Part shown: in pieces, positions 47,368 through 56,661 of the stretch
Layout of the letters: every line of letters starts with the position of its first letter
Position numbering within the stretch: position 1 is the first letter of the stretch
Assembly (NCBI RefSeq): GCF_028767125.1
Contig: NZ_JAKCWP010000002.1
Coordinates: 372,001 to 436,000 of the forward strand
Reading direction: 5' to 3'
Source: Chelativorans sp. YIM 93263
Lineage (GTDB): Bacteria > Pseudomonadota > Alphaproteobacteria > Rhizobiales > Rhizobiaceae
DNA length: 64,000 bases
Program-made: the position numbers and the translations under genes
Notes under the pieces: model-generated
Seen by the model: the letters and a program-made list of their open reading frames with translations, nothing else
Told to the model about the DNA's origin: nothing
Databases searched by the model: none

Positions 47368-48171
47368 TTATTCCTCGCCCGGCGCGGGCAGAAGCTCATC
47401 CGTTCTACCGGCCACACGATAAGCGATGAGACCGATCCACTCGCGGACGGCCACGGTAATGTTATCGAGCGTATCGATCAGGTTATCCTGAGAAAGACCA
47501 ATGCCTTCACGCCCTGATGTTTTGTAGTCGACCGGCCACGGCACGACCGGGAAACCGACGCTGCGAAACACGCCGACCGAGCGCGGCATATGAAAGGCCG
47601 AAGTTACGAGGAGCCAGGTTTGCCCCGGCCGTGGATTGATCTGGCGCGCTGAAAAAAGTGCGTTCTCGTAGGTGTCGCGCGACTTCTTCTCGAGTTCGAT
47701 GCGCTCCGGCTCCGCACCGAGCGCGGTCAGCAGACGAGGCGCCGAATCCGCGTCGCCTTCTCCCTCGGTGAAGACAGAACCGGAACCGCCGGAAACGACG
47801 ATCCTCGCCTCGGGATAATGCCGGGCGAGCACGGCGGCCTCCACTGGCCGGTCACCGCCGGAATTAAGCTCGTAACCGCTGCGCGCGAGGTTGATTCCGC
47901 TTTCCATACCGCCGCCCAGAACGATGATCCCGTCAACATCCCGCGGCGGCGGGTCGGGCCTCTGAAAGCGCTCCTCAAGCGGCTGGAGAAGCAGGGCGCC
48001 CACTGTCGTCCATCCCGAAAGAAACAGGAGTACCAGCGACGCGCTGCAAAGAACGAGCGAAAGCCTGTGCCACTGCAGTATGGAAGCCCCTGTACCGCCG
48101 GCCAGGAGCAGCATGACAAGGCTGACTGGCTGGGCCACCGCCCAGAAGATGGCTGACGCGAGGTGAAACAC
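47368..48171 (-). CDS. YdcF family envelope protein (DUF218)
   Basis: This 267-residue protein has two N-terminal membrane helices (about 8-28 and 36-62) followed by a periplasmic DUF218 domain: IIVLGGGMESG (about 82-92), ARIVVSGGSG, SRDTYENA (about 166-173) and TSAFHMPRS. Relatives include ElyC and SanA, which affect envelope precursor use and vancomycin tolerance. The 12-residue C-terminal tail is Pro/Glu-rich. It is downstream of gatA on the same strand. Confidence 0.88.
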   Translation of the reverse strand: MFHLASAIFWAVAQPVSLVMLLLAGGTGASILQWHRLSLVLCSASLVLLFLSGWTTVGALLLQPLEERFQRPDPPPRDVDGIIVLGGGMESGINLARSGYELNSGGDRPVEAAVLARHYPEARIVVSGGSGSVFTEGEGDADSAPRLLTALGAEPERIELEKKSRDTYENALFSARQINPRPGQTWLLVTSAFHMPRSVGVFRSVGFPVVPWPVDYKTSGREGIGLSQDNLIDTLDNITVAVREWIGLIAYRVAGRTDELLPAPGEE

Positions 48172-48212
48172 GGCCGCGCGCCCTCACCCGAGCGATGACG
48201 CGCCGCTCACGG

Positions 48213-49697
48213 CTACCACCAGCGCTTGGGTGAAAACCGGCCGGCGGCCTGTTCGATGACGTGGCCGGTGCGGAACAGCGTTTCCTCGTCGAAGGGTCGG
48301 CCGATCAGTTGAAGCCCTAGCGGCAGGCCACGCGGGTCGAGCCCCGCGGGCACTGAAATGCCCGGCAATCCGGCCATATTCACCGTCACCGTGAAGATGT
48401 CGTTCAGATACATCTTCACGGGATCGGCCGCCATGTCCTGATCGCCCACGCCAAACGCGGCCGATGGTGTTGCCGGCGTCAGGATCGCATCGATGCCGTC
48501 ATTGAAGGTCTGCTCGAAATCGCGCTTGATCAGCGTACGAACTTTCTGTGCGCGAAGATAATAGGCATCGTAATAACCGGCAGAAAGCACGTAGGTGCCG
48601 ATCATCACGCGCCGCTTCACCTCCCGGCCGAAGCCCTCCGCGCGCGTCCTCTCATACATATCCGTGACATCGCCGCCGCCTGTGGCGCGCAGACCGTATC
48701 GCACACCGTCATAGCGGGCGAGATTGGACGAAGCCTCCGCCGGCGCGACGATATAGTAGGCCGGCAGGGCGTATTTCGTATGCGGCAGCGAGATGTCGAC
48801 GATCTCCGCGCCCGCGTCACGCAGCCAGTCGATGCCCTTCTGCCACAGGGTCTCGATCTCCTGCGGCATGCCTTCCATGCGATATTCCTTGGGAATACCG
48901 ATCTTCAGCCCCTTCACGGATTGTCCGATCGCTGCCTCGTAGTCCGGCACCGGCTGATCGACCGACGTGGTATCCTTCGGATCCACCGAAGCCATGGATT
49001 TCATAAGAATAGCCGCGTCCCGCACGTCACGCGCCACCGGCCCGGCCTGGTCCAGCGACGAGGCGAATGCGACAATGCCCCAGCGTGAGCACCGCCCATA
49101 GGTGGGCTTCATGCCGACCGTTGCCGTGAAGGCGGCAGGCTGGCGGATTGAGCCGCCCGTATCGGTCGCGGTCGCGCCGGCGCACAGCCATGCTGCCACC
49201 GCCGCCGCCGAACCGCCGGAAGACCCGCCCGGCACCAGATCCGTGTTGTCGCCGTCGGCGCGCCACGGATTGACCACCGGGCCGTAATAGGAGGTTTCGT
49301 TGGACGACCCCATGGCAAACTCATCCATATTGAGCTTGCCCAGCATCACTGCCCCGTCGGCCCACAGATTGGCCGTCACGGTCGACTCGTAGCGTGGCTT
49401 GAAGCCATCCAGAATATGGCTACCGGCCTGGGTGTGCACGCCTTCGGTGGCGAAAAGATCCTTTACGCCGATCGGCACCCCCTCAAGCGGTCGCGCCCCG
49501 CCCTCCGCCAGCCGCATGTCGGAGGCTTTCGCCATCTCGCGCGCCTTGTCGGCCGTCACCTCGATATAGGCATTGAGCCGCTCATTCGCGGTTTCGATCG
49601 CCGAAAGATAGGACTCGGTCAATTCGAGTGCGGTAAAATCCTTCGCCGCGAGCTTCTCGCGGATTTCGGAAATCGTGAGGTTGGTCAGTTCGGTCAT
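48213..49697 (-). CDS. gatA: Glutamyl-tRNA(Gln) amidotransferase subunit A
   Basis: GatA is the amidase that makes Gln-tRNA(Gln) (and Asn-tRNA(Asn) where needed) from misacylated precursors in the GatCAB complex. The Ser-cisSer-Lys triad is visible: Lys79 (GVKDLF), cis-Ser in PGGSSGGS at about 157-163, and nucleophile Ser183 (DTGGSIRQP). The length of 494 is typical. A GNAT gene lies between it and gatC; gatB is not in the window. Confidence 0.97.
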   Translation of the reverse strand: MTELTNLTISEIREKLAAKDFTALELTESYLSAIETANERLNAYIEVTADKAREMAKASDMRLAEGGARPLEGVPIGVKDLFATEGVHTQAGSHILDGFKPRYESTVTANLWADGAVMLGKLNMDEFAMGSSNETSYYGPVVNPWRADGDNTDLVPGGSSGGSAAAVAAWLCAGATATDTGGSIRQPAAFTATVGMKPTYGRCSRWGIVAFASSLDQAGPVARDVRDAAILMKSMASVDPKDTTSVDQPVPDYEAAIGQSVKGLKIGIPKEYRMEGMPQEIETLWQKGIDWLRDAGAEIVDISLPHTKYALPAYYIVAPAEASSNLARYDGVRYGLRATGGGDVTDMYERTRAEGFGREVKRRVMIGTYVLSAGYYDAYYLRAQKVRTLIKRDFEQTFNDGIDAILTPATPSAAFGVGDQDMAADPVKMYLNDIFTVTVNMAGLPGISVPAGLDPRGLPLGLQLIGRPFDEETLFRTGHVIEQAAGRFSPKRWW

Positions 49698-49699
49698 GA

Positions 49700-50182
49700 T
49701 TACCCGTCAGCGACCGCCGGTTCGGCGGTGATTGATTTTTCGTAGAAAATGGACCACTTGGAATCGGGATAGTCGAGCACGGGCCCGCAGCGAGTAAAAC
49801 CCGCCCGCTCATAGATAGCCCATGCCGCAGGATGACGATCCCCCGTTTCCAGCACGAGTTTCGCCACCCCTTCGCTGCGAGCCGCCGCCTCAATCCTTTG
49901 GACGATAGCCTTTCCGATTCCCTGCCCCCGGTGAGAGGAGCGCGTGTACATGCGCTTGACCTCGCCAATATCACCGTCATGGCGGTGTAAGGCGCCACAG
50001 GCCACGGCACATCCGCCGTCACGCGCCACAAACAGTGTAGTTTCGGGCCTCGCCATCTGTTCCACCGTCATGTGGAAACAGAACTCCGGCGGTGTAAGAG
50101 CCGACAGGGTCTCGTTTAGTTCCGCGATCAGCGCGCGCACATCATCCTGAAGTGGCGTCTCGACAGCGATCTGAATGGCCAT
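49700..50182 (-). CDS. GNAT family N-acetyltransferase
   Basis: This 160-residue acetyltransferase has the acetyl-CoA loop RGQGIGKA at about 85-92 after the strand VKRMYT, and the AIYERAGF segment near the C-terminus. It is embedded between gatC (5 nt upstream) and gatA (2 nt downstream), so it is transcribed with the amidotransferase subunits. Whether it acts on a tRNA or protein target linked to GatCAB is unknown; small-molecule or protein acetylation are equally possible. Confidence 0.88.
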   Translation of the reverse strand: MAIQIAVETPLQDDVRALIAELNETLSALTPPEFCFHMTVEQMARPETTLFVARDGGCAVACGALHRHDGDIGEVKRMYTRSSHRGQGIGKAIVQRIEAAARSEGVAKLVLETGDRHPAAWAIYERAGFTRCGPVLDYPDSKWSIFYEKSITAEPAVADG

Positions 50183-50187
50183 GCCGG

Positions 50188-50475
50188 CTATTCCATTACT
50201 TTCGGAACGACGAAGAAATTCTCATCCGTCACCGGCGCGTTGGCAACGATGTCTTCTGCCTTGCTCCCGTCGGTAACCTCGTCCGCCCGCATCTTCATGG
50301 ATGTCGGAATTGCCGACGTCATCGGCTCGACATTGCTTACGTCGACCTCGTTCAATTGCTCCACAAAGCCGAGGATCGCGTTAAGCTCTCCCGTCATGCG
50401 GCTCGCATCTTCCTCATCGACGGCTATTCTCGACAATCGCGCGACCCGTTTCACCGTGTCGATATCGACGGACAT
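50188..50475 (-). CDS. gatC: Glutamyl-tRNA(Gln) amidotransferase subunit C
   Basis: GatC is the small belt subunit that stabilises GatA and GatB. The 95-residue protein shows the family start [15 protein letters not shown] and the [21 protein letters not shown] segment. I chose the ATG at 50475 with AAGGAAG upstream; the frame extends to 50493. It is the first gene of the gatC-GNAT-gatA run. Confidence 0.95.
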   Translation of the reverse strand: MSVDIDTVKRVARLSRIAVDEEDASRMTGELNAILGFVEQLNEVDVSNVEPMTSAIPTSMKMRADEVTDGSKAEDIVANAPVTDENFFVVPKVME

Positions 50476-50561
50476 TGGCCTTCTTCCTTGCAAGGGAACA
50501 TTGGCACAGGGCTATAATGGCGCCGGCAGCCGGACGCAACCGCGATCGGCAATTCGGCCGT

Positions 50562-51269
50562 CTAAAGCTCTACGGGCTTGCCATATTCCGGCGTCAGCAC
50601 CTTCGTGCTGCTCCCCTCCATGCTTTCGGTGAATTTCTCGGCGGTCGGGTCGACCAGCGGGAATGTCGCATAGTGACAGGGGATCACGGTTTCGAAATGG
50701 AAATAGCGCTGGCAGGCAAGTGCTGCCACCGCGCCACCCATGGTGAAACGGTCACCGATGGGGACGAGCCCGACCTGCGGCTGATGCAACTCCTGGATAA
50801 GCGCCATATCGCCGAAAATGTCGGTATCGCCCATGTGATAGAGCGTCTTTTCGTTCGGAAAATGCAGGACGAGCCCGGCCGGATTCCCCAGATAGACATT
50901 CCCGCCGCCCTCCTGCGGGGAGGATGAGGAATGAAGCGCATTGACGAATGTGGTGGTGAAGCCGCCGCAATCGACGGTGCCGCCGTGATTGCCGGGATTG
51001 ATCTTCTCCCCATCGGCGCCTTGCCCGACCAGATAATTGCTAAGCTCGAAATTGGCGACCAGCATGGCACCGGTCTTTTTCAGGATTTCGACTGAATCAC
51101 CCACGTGGTCGCTATGCCCATGGGTCAATAGAAGATGCGTGACGCCTTCGGCAGGTTCTTCCCAGCCGCCGTCCCATGCGGGGTTATCGGTCAGGAACGG
51201 ATCGATGAGAATCGTTGCGTTTCCCGCCTCGACCTTGAAAGCGGAATGGCCATACCAGGTGATTTTCAT
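50562..51269 (-). CDS. UPF0173 metal-dependent hydrolase
   Basis: This 235-residue metallo-beta-lactamase-fold protein has the metal motif H50-x-H52-x-D54-H55 in [10 protein letters not shown], further ligands in [11 protein letters not shown] and the terminal CHYATFP histidine. The family (YtkL/UPF0173) is widespread and its substrate is not known. It lies upstream of gatC on the same strand (86-nt gap) and is divergent from ruvX. Confidence 0.9.
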   Translation of the reverse strand: MKITWYGHSAFKVEAGNATILIDPFLTDNPAWDGGWEEPAEGVTHLLLTHGHSDHVGDSVEILKKTGAMLVANFELSNYLVGQGADGEKINPGNHGGTVDCGGFTTTFVNALHSSSSPQEGGGNVYLGNPAGLVLHFPNEKTLYHMGDTDIFGDMALIQELHQPQVGLVPIGDRFTMGGAVAALACQRYFHFETVIPCHYATFPLVDPTAEKFTESMEGSSTKVLTPEYGKPVEL

Positions 51270-51343
51270 TGCCGCACTCCTCGCTTGTTGCTGCCATAGA
51301 CGATAGAACGTGCCGCCGATGAATTAAAGGAACGGACCGCGCT

Positions 51344-51832
51344 GTGAACGTCATTTCCATCGAAGAGTTGGTCGCCGGCCTGCCGGAGAGGCGACCGCTT
51401 GCCGGCCTTGATCTCGGTACGAAGACCATTGGCGTCGCCGTTTCCGATCTCGGCCTGTCCTTCGCCACGCCGCGCACCACCATCGCACGCAAGAAGTTCA
51501 CACAGGACGCCGAAAAGCTCCTCAATATCCTGATGCGTGAAGATGCCGGCGCGGTCGTCATCGGGATGCCTGTCAACATGGACGGAAGCGAAGGACCCCG
51601 CGCCCAGTCCACTCGCGCTTTCGTGCGCAATATGGAGCGCTTGACGGCCCTGCCCTTCGTGTTCTGGGACGAACGTCTCTCGTCCGTCGCGGCCGAAAGG
51701 GCCTTGCTCGAAATGGATACCTCGCGGGCAAAGCGCGCCGAGCGCATTGATGCCGCCGCGGCCGCCTTCATCCTGCAGGGGGCGCTGGATCGTCTTCAGG
51801 CGCTGCGCGCGGGCTCTTCTCCCCGCCGGTAA
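51344..51832 (+). CDS. ruvX: RuvX/YqgF, putative pre-16S rRNA nuclease
   Basis: YqgF is an RNase H-fold nuclease first called Holliday junction resolvase and now linked to 16S rRNA 5'-end maturation. The 162-residue protein has the first catalytic Asp at about 23 ([15 protein letters not shown]), a [13 protein letters not shown] segment and the WDERLSS motif at about 108-114. It uses a GTG start at 51344 with AAAGGAAC upstream. Its 3' end overlaps the end of the opposite DUF6105-like gene by 37 bases. Confidence 0.93.
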   Translation: MNVISIEELVAGLPERRPLAGLDLGTKTIGVAVSDLGLSFATPRTTIARKKFTQDAEKLLNILMREDAGAVVIGMPVNMDGSEGPRAQSTRAFVRNMERLTALPFVFWDERLSSVAAERALLEMDTSRAKRAERIDAAAAAFILQGALDRLQALRAGSSPRR

Positions 51833-52110
51833 CGCTGCCGCCGCGCCTCCAGCCATTCCCGGATCACGCGGCGGCGGCGAAATGCGATAATCCCCAGAAG
51901 AATGAACGTATCGACCACGCAAGCGCGCGCCACGAGCGGCGGAAGCTTGTCGGGCGCTATCCCCAGGATCTCACCATAGATCCCGAACACGAGATCGTGC
52001 ATCTCGCGGCTGAAGAACCACAGCCCGAAATGTATGTCGTTAAAGGAAAGATGATACCAACCCCAGAAGAGCCCGATCGGCAATGCCCAGAAGATAAAGA
52101 GGTAACGCAT
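51796..52110 (-). CDS. DUF6105-like small membrane protein (104 aa)
   Basis: This 104-residue inner-membrane protein has two hydrophobic helices (about 3-20 and 62-78) and a strongly basic C-terminus ([16 protein letters not shown]), which would lie in the cytoplasm. The sequence [23 protein letters not shown] matches my recollection of the Rhizobiales DUF6105 family, so the family name is moderately sure and the function unknown. It converges on ruvX with a 37-base overlap. Confidence 0.75.
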   Translation of the reverse strand: MRYLFIFWALPIGLFWGWYHLSFNDIHFGLWFFSREMHDLVFGIYGEILGIAPDKLPPLVARACVVDTFILLGIIAFRRRRVIREWLEARRQRYRRGEEPARSA

Positions 52111-52223
52111 AAGGCTCTTCCACTCCGCGCGTTAGGATTGGCGAAGGGTGGCCCTCGGAGCGCTCTCCTGCAATGCATACCATTCATTAAGGTTAACACC
52201 GCCGGGGGCATCAACACCCGTAG

Positions 52224-52988
52224 CTACGCCGCGCTGTCGCCGTCCGCCTCCGGCGCGGCCTGCGTCAGCCCGCGCATCAGTGCCGCAAGAAAGCCCACTC
52301 TCGCCTCCGGCTCCATCAACCCGCGCGGCTCATAGACGTGGCGGTGGAGGAAAAAACCGGTCAACGCGAAGGCATTCTGGATATCCGGACGATCACACGG
52401 CACGTCTTTTTCGGCAATCAAAAAGGCCGGCAGAGGAAAGAGCTTGTCTTGCCATGGTTCTCCGGCTTCTCGTGTCACCGCCCTCCCCGACTTGGGTGAC
52501 ACATAGGCGAGCCCTTCCTGCTGACCGGTTACCGCGCAATGGGACAGATCGAGCCCGAAGCCCAATTCCTCCAGGACGGCGACTTCAAAACGGGCGAGCA
52601 TGACCCCGGCCGTATGCACCTCCTCAAGATGCTCGATCATGAAGCCGAGCGTCTCGAAAAAGCCAGGATGCGGATCGCGCTCGGGAAGAAGCCGCAGATG
52701 CGCGGCGAGCGTCTGAATTCCGTAGACGGAAAGTGCCGAGTTCATCAGCCGCGCCGCATTCAGGGCAACCGGCTCCACCTGGAAGTTTCCCAGATGCTCG
52801 TCCAGCCGGGCGCGCCAGGTCAGTTCGACGCGATTGCCGGCTTGCAGGACAGGCTGCATGCGCCGGCTGCGTCCGCCCCGCACCAGGCCGAGATGGCGTC
52901 CGTGCGCCGCCGTCATCGCCTCCAGAATGACGCTGGTTTCGCCATGCCGGCGGGTGCCCAGAACAATGCCTTGATCGCGCCATTCCAT
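52224..52988 (-). CDS. recO: DNA repair protein RecO
   Basis: RecO loads RecA in the RecFOR pathway by displacing SSB and annealing DNA. The 254-residue protein has the N-terminal OB domain (WRDQGIVLGTRRHGETSVILEAMT) and the helical C-terminal domain with the SHCAVTG and YVSPKSGRAV segments. The usual zinc cysteines are reduced, as in many alphaproteobacteria. It follows era on the same strand after 18 nt. Confidence 0.93.
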   Translation of the reverse strand: MEWRDQGIVLGTRRHGETSVILEAMTAAHGRHLGLVRGGRSRRMQPVLQAGNRVELTWRARLDEHLGNFQVEPVALNAARLMNSALSVYGIQTLAAHLRLLPERDPHPGFFETLGFMIEHLEEVHTAGVMLARFEVAVLEELGFGLDLSHCAVTGQQEGLAYVSPKSGRAVTREAGEPWQDKLFPLPAFLIAEKDVPCDRPDIQNAFALTGFFLHRHVYEPRGLMEPEARVGFLAALMRGLTQAAPEADGDSAA

Positions 52989-53006
52989 AGGAATGTTTTC
53001 ATCCCA

Positions 53007-53918
53007 TTACGTGGGAAATTCAAGTCCCATATCGCGATAGCGCTCCGGGTCGTTACTCCAGTTCTCGCGCACCTTCACGAAAAGGAACAGATGCACCTTC
53101 TGCTCCAGCAACGCGGAAAGCTCCTCACGCGCTGCCTGGCCGATATCGCGGATTGCCACTCCCTTGCGGCCGAGCACGATTTTCTTCTGGCTATCGCGCT
53201 CGACATAGATCACCTGCTCGACGCGAACCGACCCGTCCTTGCGCTCCTCCCATCGCTCCGTCTCGACATGAGCGGAGTATGGAAGCTCCTGATGAAGGCG
53301 CAGGTAAAGCTTCTCTCGCGTAATCTCGGCGGCGAGCTGCCGCACGGGCAGGTCTGAAACCTGATCTTCCGGGTAGTACCAGGGCCCCTCCGGCAGGTTT
53401 TCCGCAAAATAATCGAGCAAATCCTCGCAGCCGGAACCCGTAAGCGCCGAGATCATGAAGGTCCGCTCGAATGCGACGCGCTTGTTGGCCTCATCCGCAA
53501 GGGCCAAAAGCGTTTCCGGCTTCACACGATCAACCTTGTTGAGGAGGAGGATCTTCTGCTGCCTTACGTCACGTAGATTGTCGAGGATAGCGTCCGCGTC
53601 ACCCTTGATACCGCGCTCTGCATCGATGAGCAGCGCCACGATATCGGCGTCCTTCGCACCACCCCACGCCGTCGTCACCATGGCTTTGTCGAGTCTGCGC
53701 CGCGGCCGGAAAATGCCCGGCGTGTCGATGAAAACGATTTGCGCATTTCCGTGAATAGCCACGCCGCGAATGTTCGAGCGCGTCGTCTGCACCTTGTGCG
53801 TGACGATGGAGACCTTTGTGCCGACCAGTTGGTTGATCAAGGTCGACTTGCCCGCGTTCGTCGCGCCGATGAGCGCGACAAAACCCGAATGGGTAGCGGT
53901 TTTGGTCTCGCTCGTCAT
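53007..53918 (-). CDS. era: GTPase Era
   Basis: Era is an essential GTPase that binds 16S rRNA in 30S assembly. G1 is GATNAGKST (about 18-26), G3 DTPGI, and G4 NKVD, followed by the C-terminal KH domain (IVLGRKGVAIRDIG). I chose the ATG at 53918, which overlaps the rnc stop as ATGA, giving 303 residues; the frame extends to 53942 within rnc. The rnc-era-recO order is classic. Confidence 0.96.
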   Translation of the reverse strand: MTSETKTATHSGFVALIGATNAGKSTLINQLVGTKVSIVTHKVQTTRSNIRGVAIHGNAQIVFIDTPGIFRPRRRLDKAMVTTAWGGAKDADIVALLIDAERGIKGDADAILDNLRDVRQQKILLLNKVDRVKPETLLALADEANKRVAFERTFMISALTGSGCEDLLDYFAENLPEGPWYYPEDQVSDLPVRQLAAEITREKLYLRLHQELPYSAHVETERWEERKDGSVRVEQVIYVERDSQKKIVLGRKGVAIRDIGQAAREELSALLEQKVHLFLFVKVRENWSNDPERYRDMGLEFPT

Positions 53919-54628
53919 GATGTTCCGCCCAGCGTTTGCCACACTCCTTCACGTACAAGAATCTCGGTCGCGGCGGCCTGTTCCGCCTCGCGCTTGGAAC
54001 GCCCGCGCCCGCGCCCTGCCGGATACCCCTCGATGTGGACAGCAATGGTGAAGAGGGGATCGTGATCGGGGCCTTCCCGTTCTTCCACTCGATAATCGGG
54101 AGCGCCGCCGGATACCTGATGGGCCCATTCCTGTAGCACCGTCTTGGGATCCCGGCGTGCTGCATCTGCAGCCTGTGAGCGCTTTTCCCAGTGCGCACGC
54201 ACAAAATCCCGAGCCCCGTCGTATCCATTCTGGAGGTAAACGACCGCCACGATCGCCTCCAGTACATCGGCGCGCATGTTGACCTGTTTGCGGGCAGCCA
54301 GCGAACGCAGATCGTTACCGGTACGGATAAACGGCGACAAACCGAGCTCGTCCGTTATCTCGGCAAGCGTCTCTGCATTCACAAGCGCGTTCAACCGCAC
54401 CGAAAGCTCGCCCTCGGGAGCATCGGGAAAGGCCTCAAAGAGCATCTCCGAGATCGCGAGTCCGAGAACCCGGTCGCCAAGAAACTCCAGCCTCTGGTAA
54501 TCGGCCTCGGCACGCGCGCTGGAATGGGTGAGCGCCTGCTCGAGCAGTTTTACATCGCTGAAGCTGGTTCCCGTGCACTTCTCCACCGCATCGGCCAGCT
54601 CCCGCCCCTTGAGGCGCTTATTGGTCAT
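53915..54628 (-). CDS. rnc: Ribonuclease III
   Basis: RNase III cleaves double-stranded RNA in rRNA maturation and regulation. The 237-residue protein has the signature LEFLGDRVLG at about 43-52 with the catalytic acidic residues, and a C-terminal double-stranded-RNA-binding domain (about 160-235, with GRGRSKREAEQAAA). Its start overlaps the lepB stop by one base and its stop overlaps the era start by four. Confidence 0.96.
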   Translation of the reverse strand: MTNKRLKGRELADAVEKCTGTSFSDVKLLEQALTHSSARAEADYQRLEFLGDRVLGLAISEMLFEAFPDAPEGELSVRLNALVNAETLAEITDELGLSPFIRTGNDLRSLAARKQVNMRADVLEAIVAVVYLQNGYDGARDFVRAHWEKRSQAADAARRDPKTVLQEWAHQVSGGAPDYRVEEREGPDHDPLFTIAVHIEGYPAGRGRGRSKREAEQAAATEILVREGVWQTLGGTS

Positions 54629-55377
54629 CAGTCAACCCAGGAGAAAATGCGCGACCAGCGCAGCTCCGACGGCCATTCCCAGATCTCCAGGGGACTCGCG
54701 CCACCGGCGATGGAGAAGAAGATGATGTTGGCGCGCCCGACAAGATGGTCCTCGGGCACGAATCCTACCGAGAAGCGGCTGTCCGTGGAGTTGTCGCGAT
54801 TGTCTCCCATCATGAAATAGTGCCCCTCGGGCACGGTGAATTCGCGCGTGTTGTCGCCGATGGAATTGGTGGAAAGATCCAGGGTATCGTAGGAAACGCC
54901 GTTGGGCAGGGTCTCGCGATAGACATCCACCGGCCGGTTCATCTCGGTGATATCCTCATTGTTGATCTGCCCGATCCTTTCACGGGCGACCGGCTCGTTA
55001 TTGATGTAGAGCTGACCGTCCCGCACCTGGATGCGATCACCCGGCAGGCCGATCACGCGCTTGATGTAATCGAGCGACGGGTTCGGCGGAAACTTGAACA
55101 CCACAACATCACCGCGCTCCGGCGGGCTCTCCCAAACACGGCCGGAAAAGAGCGGCGGTGAAAAGGGGAACGAATAGCGCGAATAGCCATAGGCCCATTT
55201 GGTAACAAAGAGATAGTCACCTTCCAGCAGCGTCGGCCGCATCGAACCGGACGGAATGGAAAAAGGTTGAAAAAAGAAAGTACGTATGACGAGCGCAATC
55301 AAAAGCGCCTGTACAATGACGCTGACTGTCTCGCCAATACCGCCTGATTTCTTCTGAGATTTATCCACCACGCTCAT
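54628..55377 (-). CDS. lepB: Signal peptidase I
   Basis: LepB removes signal peptides at the outer face of the inner membrane. The 249-residue protein has one N-terminal membrane span (about 15-35), nucleophile Ser45 in IPSGSM and general base Lys106 in YIKRVIGLPGD, plus the GDNRDNS box. It is the upstream member of the coupled lepB-rnc-era run. Confidence 0.95.
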   Translation of the reverse strand: MSVVDKSQKKSGGIGETVSVIVQALLIALVIRTFFFQPFSIPSGSMRPTLLEGDYLFVTKWAYGYSRYSFPFSPPLFSGRVWESPPERGDVVVFKFPPNPSLDYIKRVIGLPGDRIQVRDGQLYINNEPVARERIGQINNEDITEMNRPVDVYRETLPNGVSYDTLDLSTNSIGDNTREFTVPEGHYFMMGDNRDNSTDSRFSVGFVPEDHLVGRANIIFFSIAGGASPLEIWEWPSELRWSRIFSWVD

Positions 55378-55486
55378 GTCGTCCTCGGTTCGGCCGCGGC
55401 CCCAACTGCCACGCCGCTCATCTTGGTCTCGTCTTATCGGCTCGTTTCATCAGCCGCAATGTGCTCTGAATAAGGCAGTCGCGGCT

Positions 55487-55894
55487 TCATTGCCATGATT
55501 CGGGTACCGCTTCGATGATCACGAAGGCCTGCGCGAGCGGAAAATCATCGGTAATGGTGAGATGTATGCGCACTTCGTGCCCTTCAGGCGCCATCGCCTT
55601 CAGGCGTTGGGCTGCGCCGCCCGTGAGTTTCATCGTGGGCTTACCGCCCGGTTCGTTCACGACTCCCATGTCCCGCCAGAAGACACCCCGCGAAAGGCCG
55701 GTCCCTAATGCCTTCGCACAAGCCTCCTTCGCGGCAAACCGCTTGGCGTAGGAAGCCGCGCGCTCACGGCGCCGATCGGACTTTGCCTGCTCGATCTCTG
55801 TGAAGACGCGGTTTGTGAAACGCGTACCGTAGCGCTCCAGCGTTCTGGCCACACGTCGGATATCGATCAGATCGCTTCCAAGTCCTATGATCAT
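55487..55894 (-). CDS. acpS: Holo-[acyl-carrier-protein] synthase
   Basis: AcpS attaches 4'-phosphopantetheine to acyl carrier protein. The metal-binding Asp is at 8 ([11 protein letters not shown]) and the second motif is [14 protein letters not shown] at about 54-67. I chose the ATG at 55894, which shares one base with the stop of the upstream DUF2062 gene (TGATG). The open frame extends 71 codons further, but that region belongs to DUF2062. The length of 135 is normal. Confidence 0.94.
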   Translation of the reverse strand: MIIGLGSDLIDIRRVARTLERYGTRFTNRVFTEIEQAKSDRRRERAASYAKRFAAKEACAKALGTGLSRGVFWRDMGVVNEPGGKPTMKLTGGAAQRLKAMAPEGHEVRIHLTITDDFPLAQAFVIIEAVPESWQ

Positions 55895-56487
55895 CAGCTC
55901 GCAGCCGTGTTGGCGCCATAAGACTGCGCCGCTGCCCGGCGGCGCGCCCGTTCGGCGAGAAGTTTCCGGCGCTGAGCGCGGAATGCAACCACGGCCCAGC
56001 GCATTACGAGGTAAAGAATGATCGCTATCGGCAACCCGACCGGCAGTGCCCCAACAGCCATGGGTTTGAGGAGCGGTTGCCAAAGCTCGGAAAAGTGCAT
56101 GCTCCACAGTCGTTCACCGATGTGCATCGGGCCAAGCTGGCCGGTATGCCGCCCATACAGGATTATCCGGCCCACTTCGAGCGTGGCGCCCCAGATGAAC
56201 GGGAAAGTGATCGGGTTGCCGAAGGCCGTCCCGATCGCAGAGGCGATCAAGTTGCCGCGAATGATCCAGGCAAGTGCCGCTGCGAGCAGAAAATGAAATC
56301 CGAGAAACGGTGTGAAGGAGGAAAAGGCGCCGGCAGCAACGCCGGCCGCGATCGCGTGCGGCGTTCCGCTCAGCCGCAGTGCCCGCTTGGCAAAATACTG
56401 CGCCGAACGCCAGAACGACCGCCGCGGCCAGAGGAGCGTCCGCAAACGCTCCCAGAAATCCGCATTTTTCCTCCGTTTGAACAGCAT
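55894..56487 (-). CDS. DUF2062 membrane protein
   Basis: This 197-residue inner-membrane protein with the DUF2062 domain has hydrophobic stretches [22 protein letters not shown]-type at about 48-70 and [16 protein letters not shown] at about 83-98, and a third near the C-terminus. The ends are basic. The function is unknown. It is coupled to acpS by a one-base overlap. Confidence 0.87.
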   Translation of the reverse strand: MLFKRRKNADFWERLRTLLWPRRSFWRSAQYFAKRALRLSGTPHAIAAGVAAGAFSSFTPFLGFHFLLAAALAWIIRGNLIASAIGTAFGNPITFPFIWGATLEVGRIILYGRHTGQLGPMHIGERLWSMHFSELWQPLLKPMAVGALPVGLPIAIILYLVMRWAVVAFRAQRRKLLAERARRRAAAQSYGANTAAS

Positions 56488-56661
56488 TCGCGTTCCGTGC
56501 CTTTATCCAGGCCGAGTCTATGATCGAGCAGAGCCGGTCCGTGTGCGACTCACCAATATCTTCCGAATGTTAAGTGACACTTAGGCAAGCAAGCCTCTCG
56601 CGAAAACAGCCCTGCCCGAAACCAGCACGAAAGTTAGGCGAAACAGCGCCCTAGAAAGCTG

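Noticed and set aside
56571-56583. TAAGTGACACTTA palindrome between DUF2062 and rsh
   Set aside because: Short and isolated, with no T-run and no obvious promoter role; could be chance.
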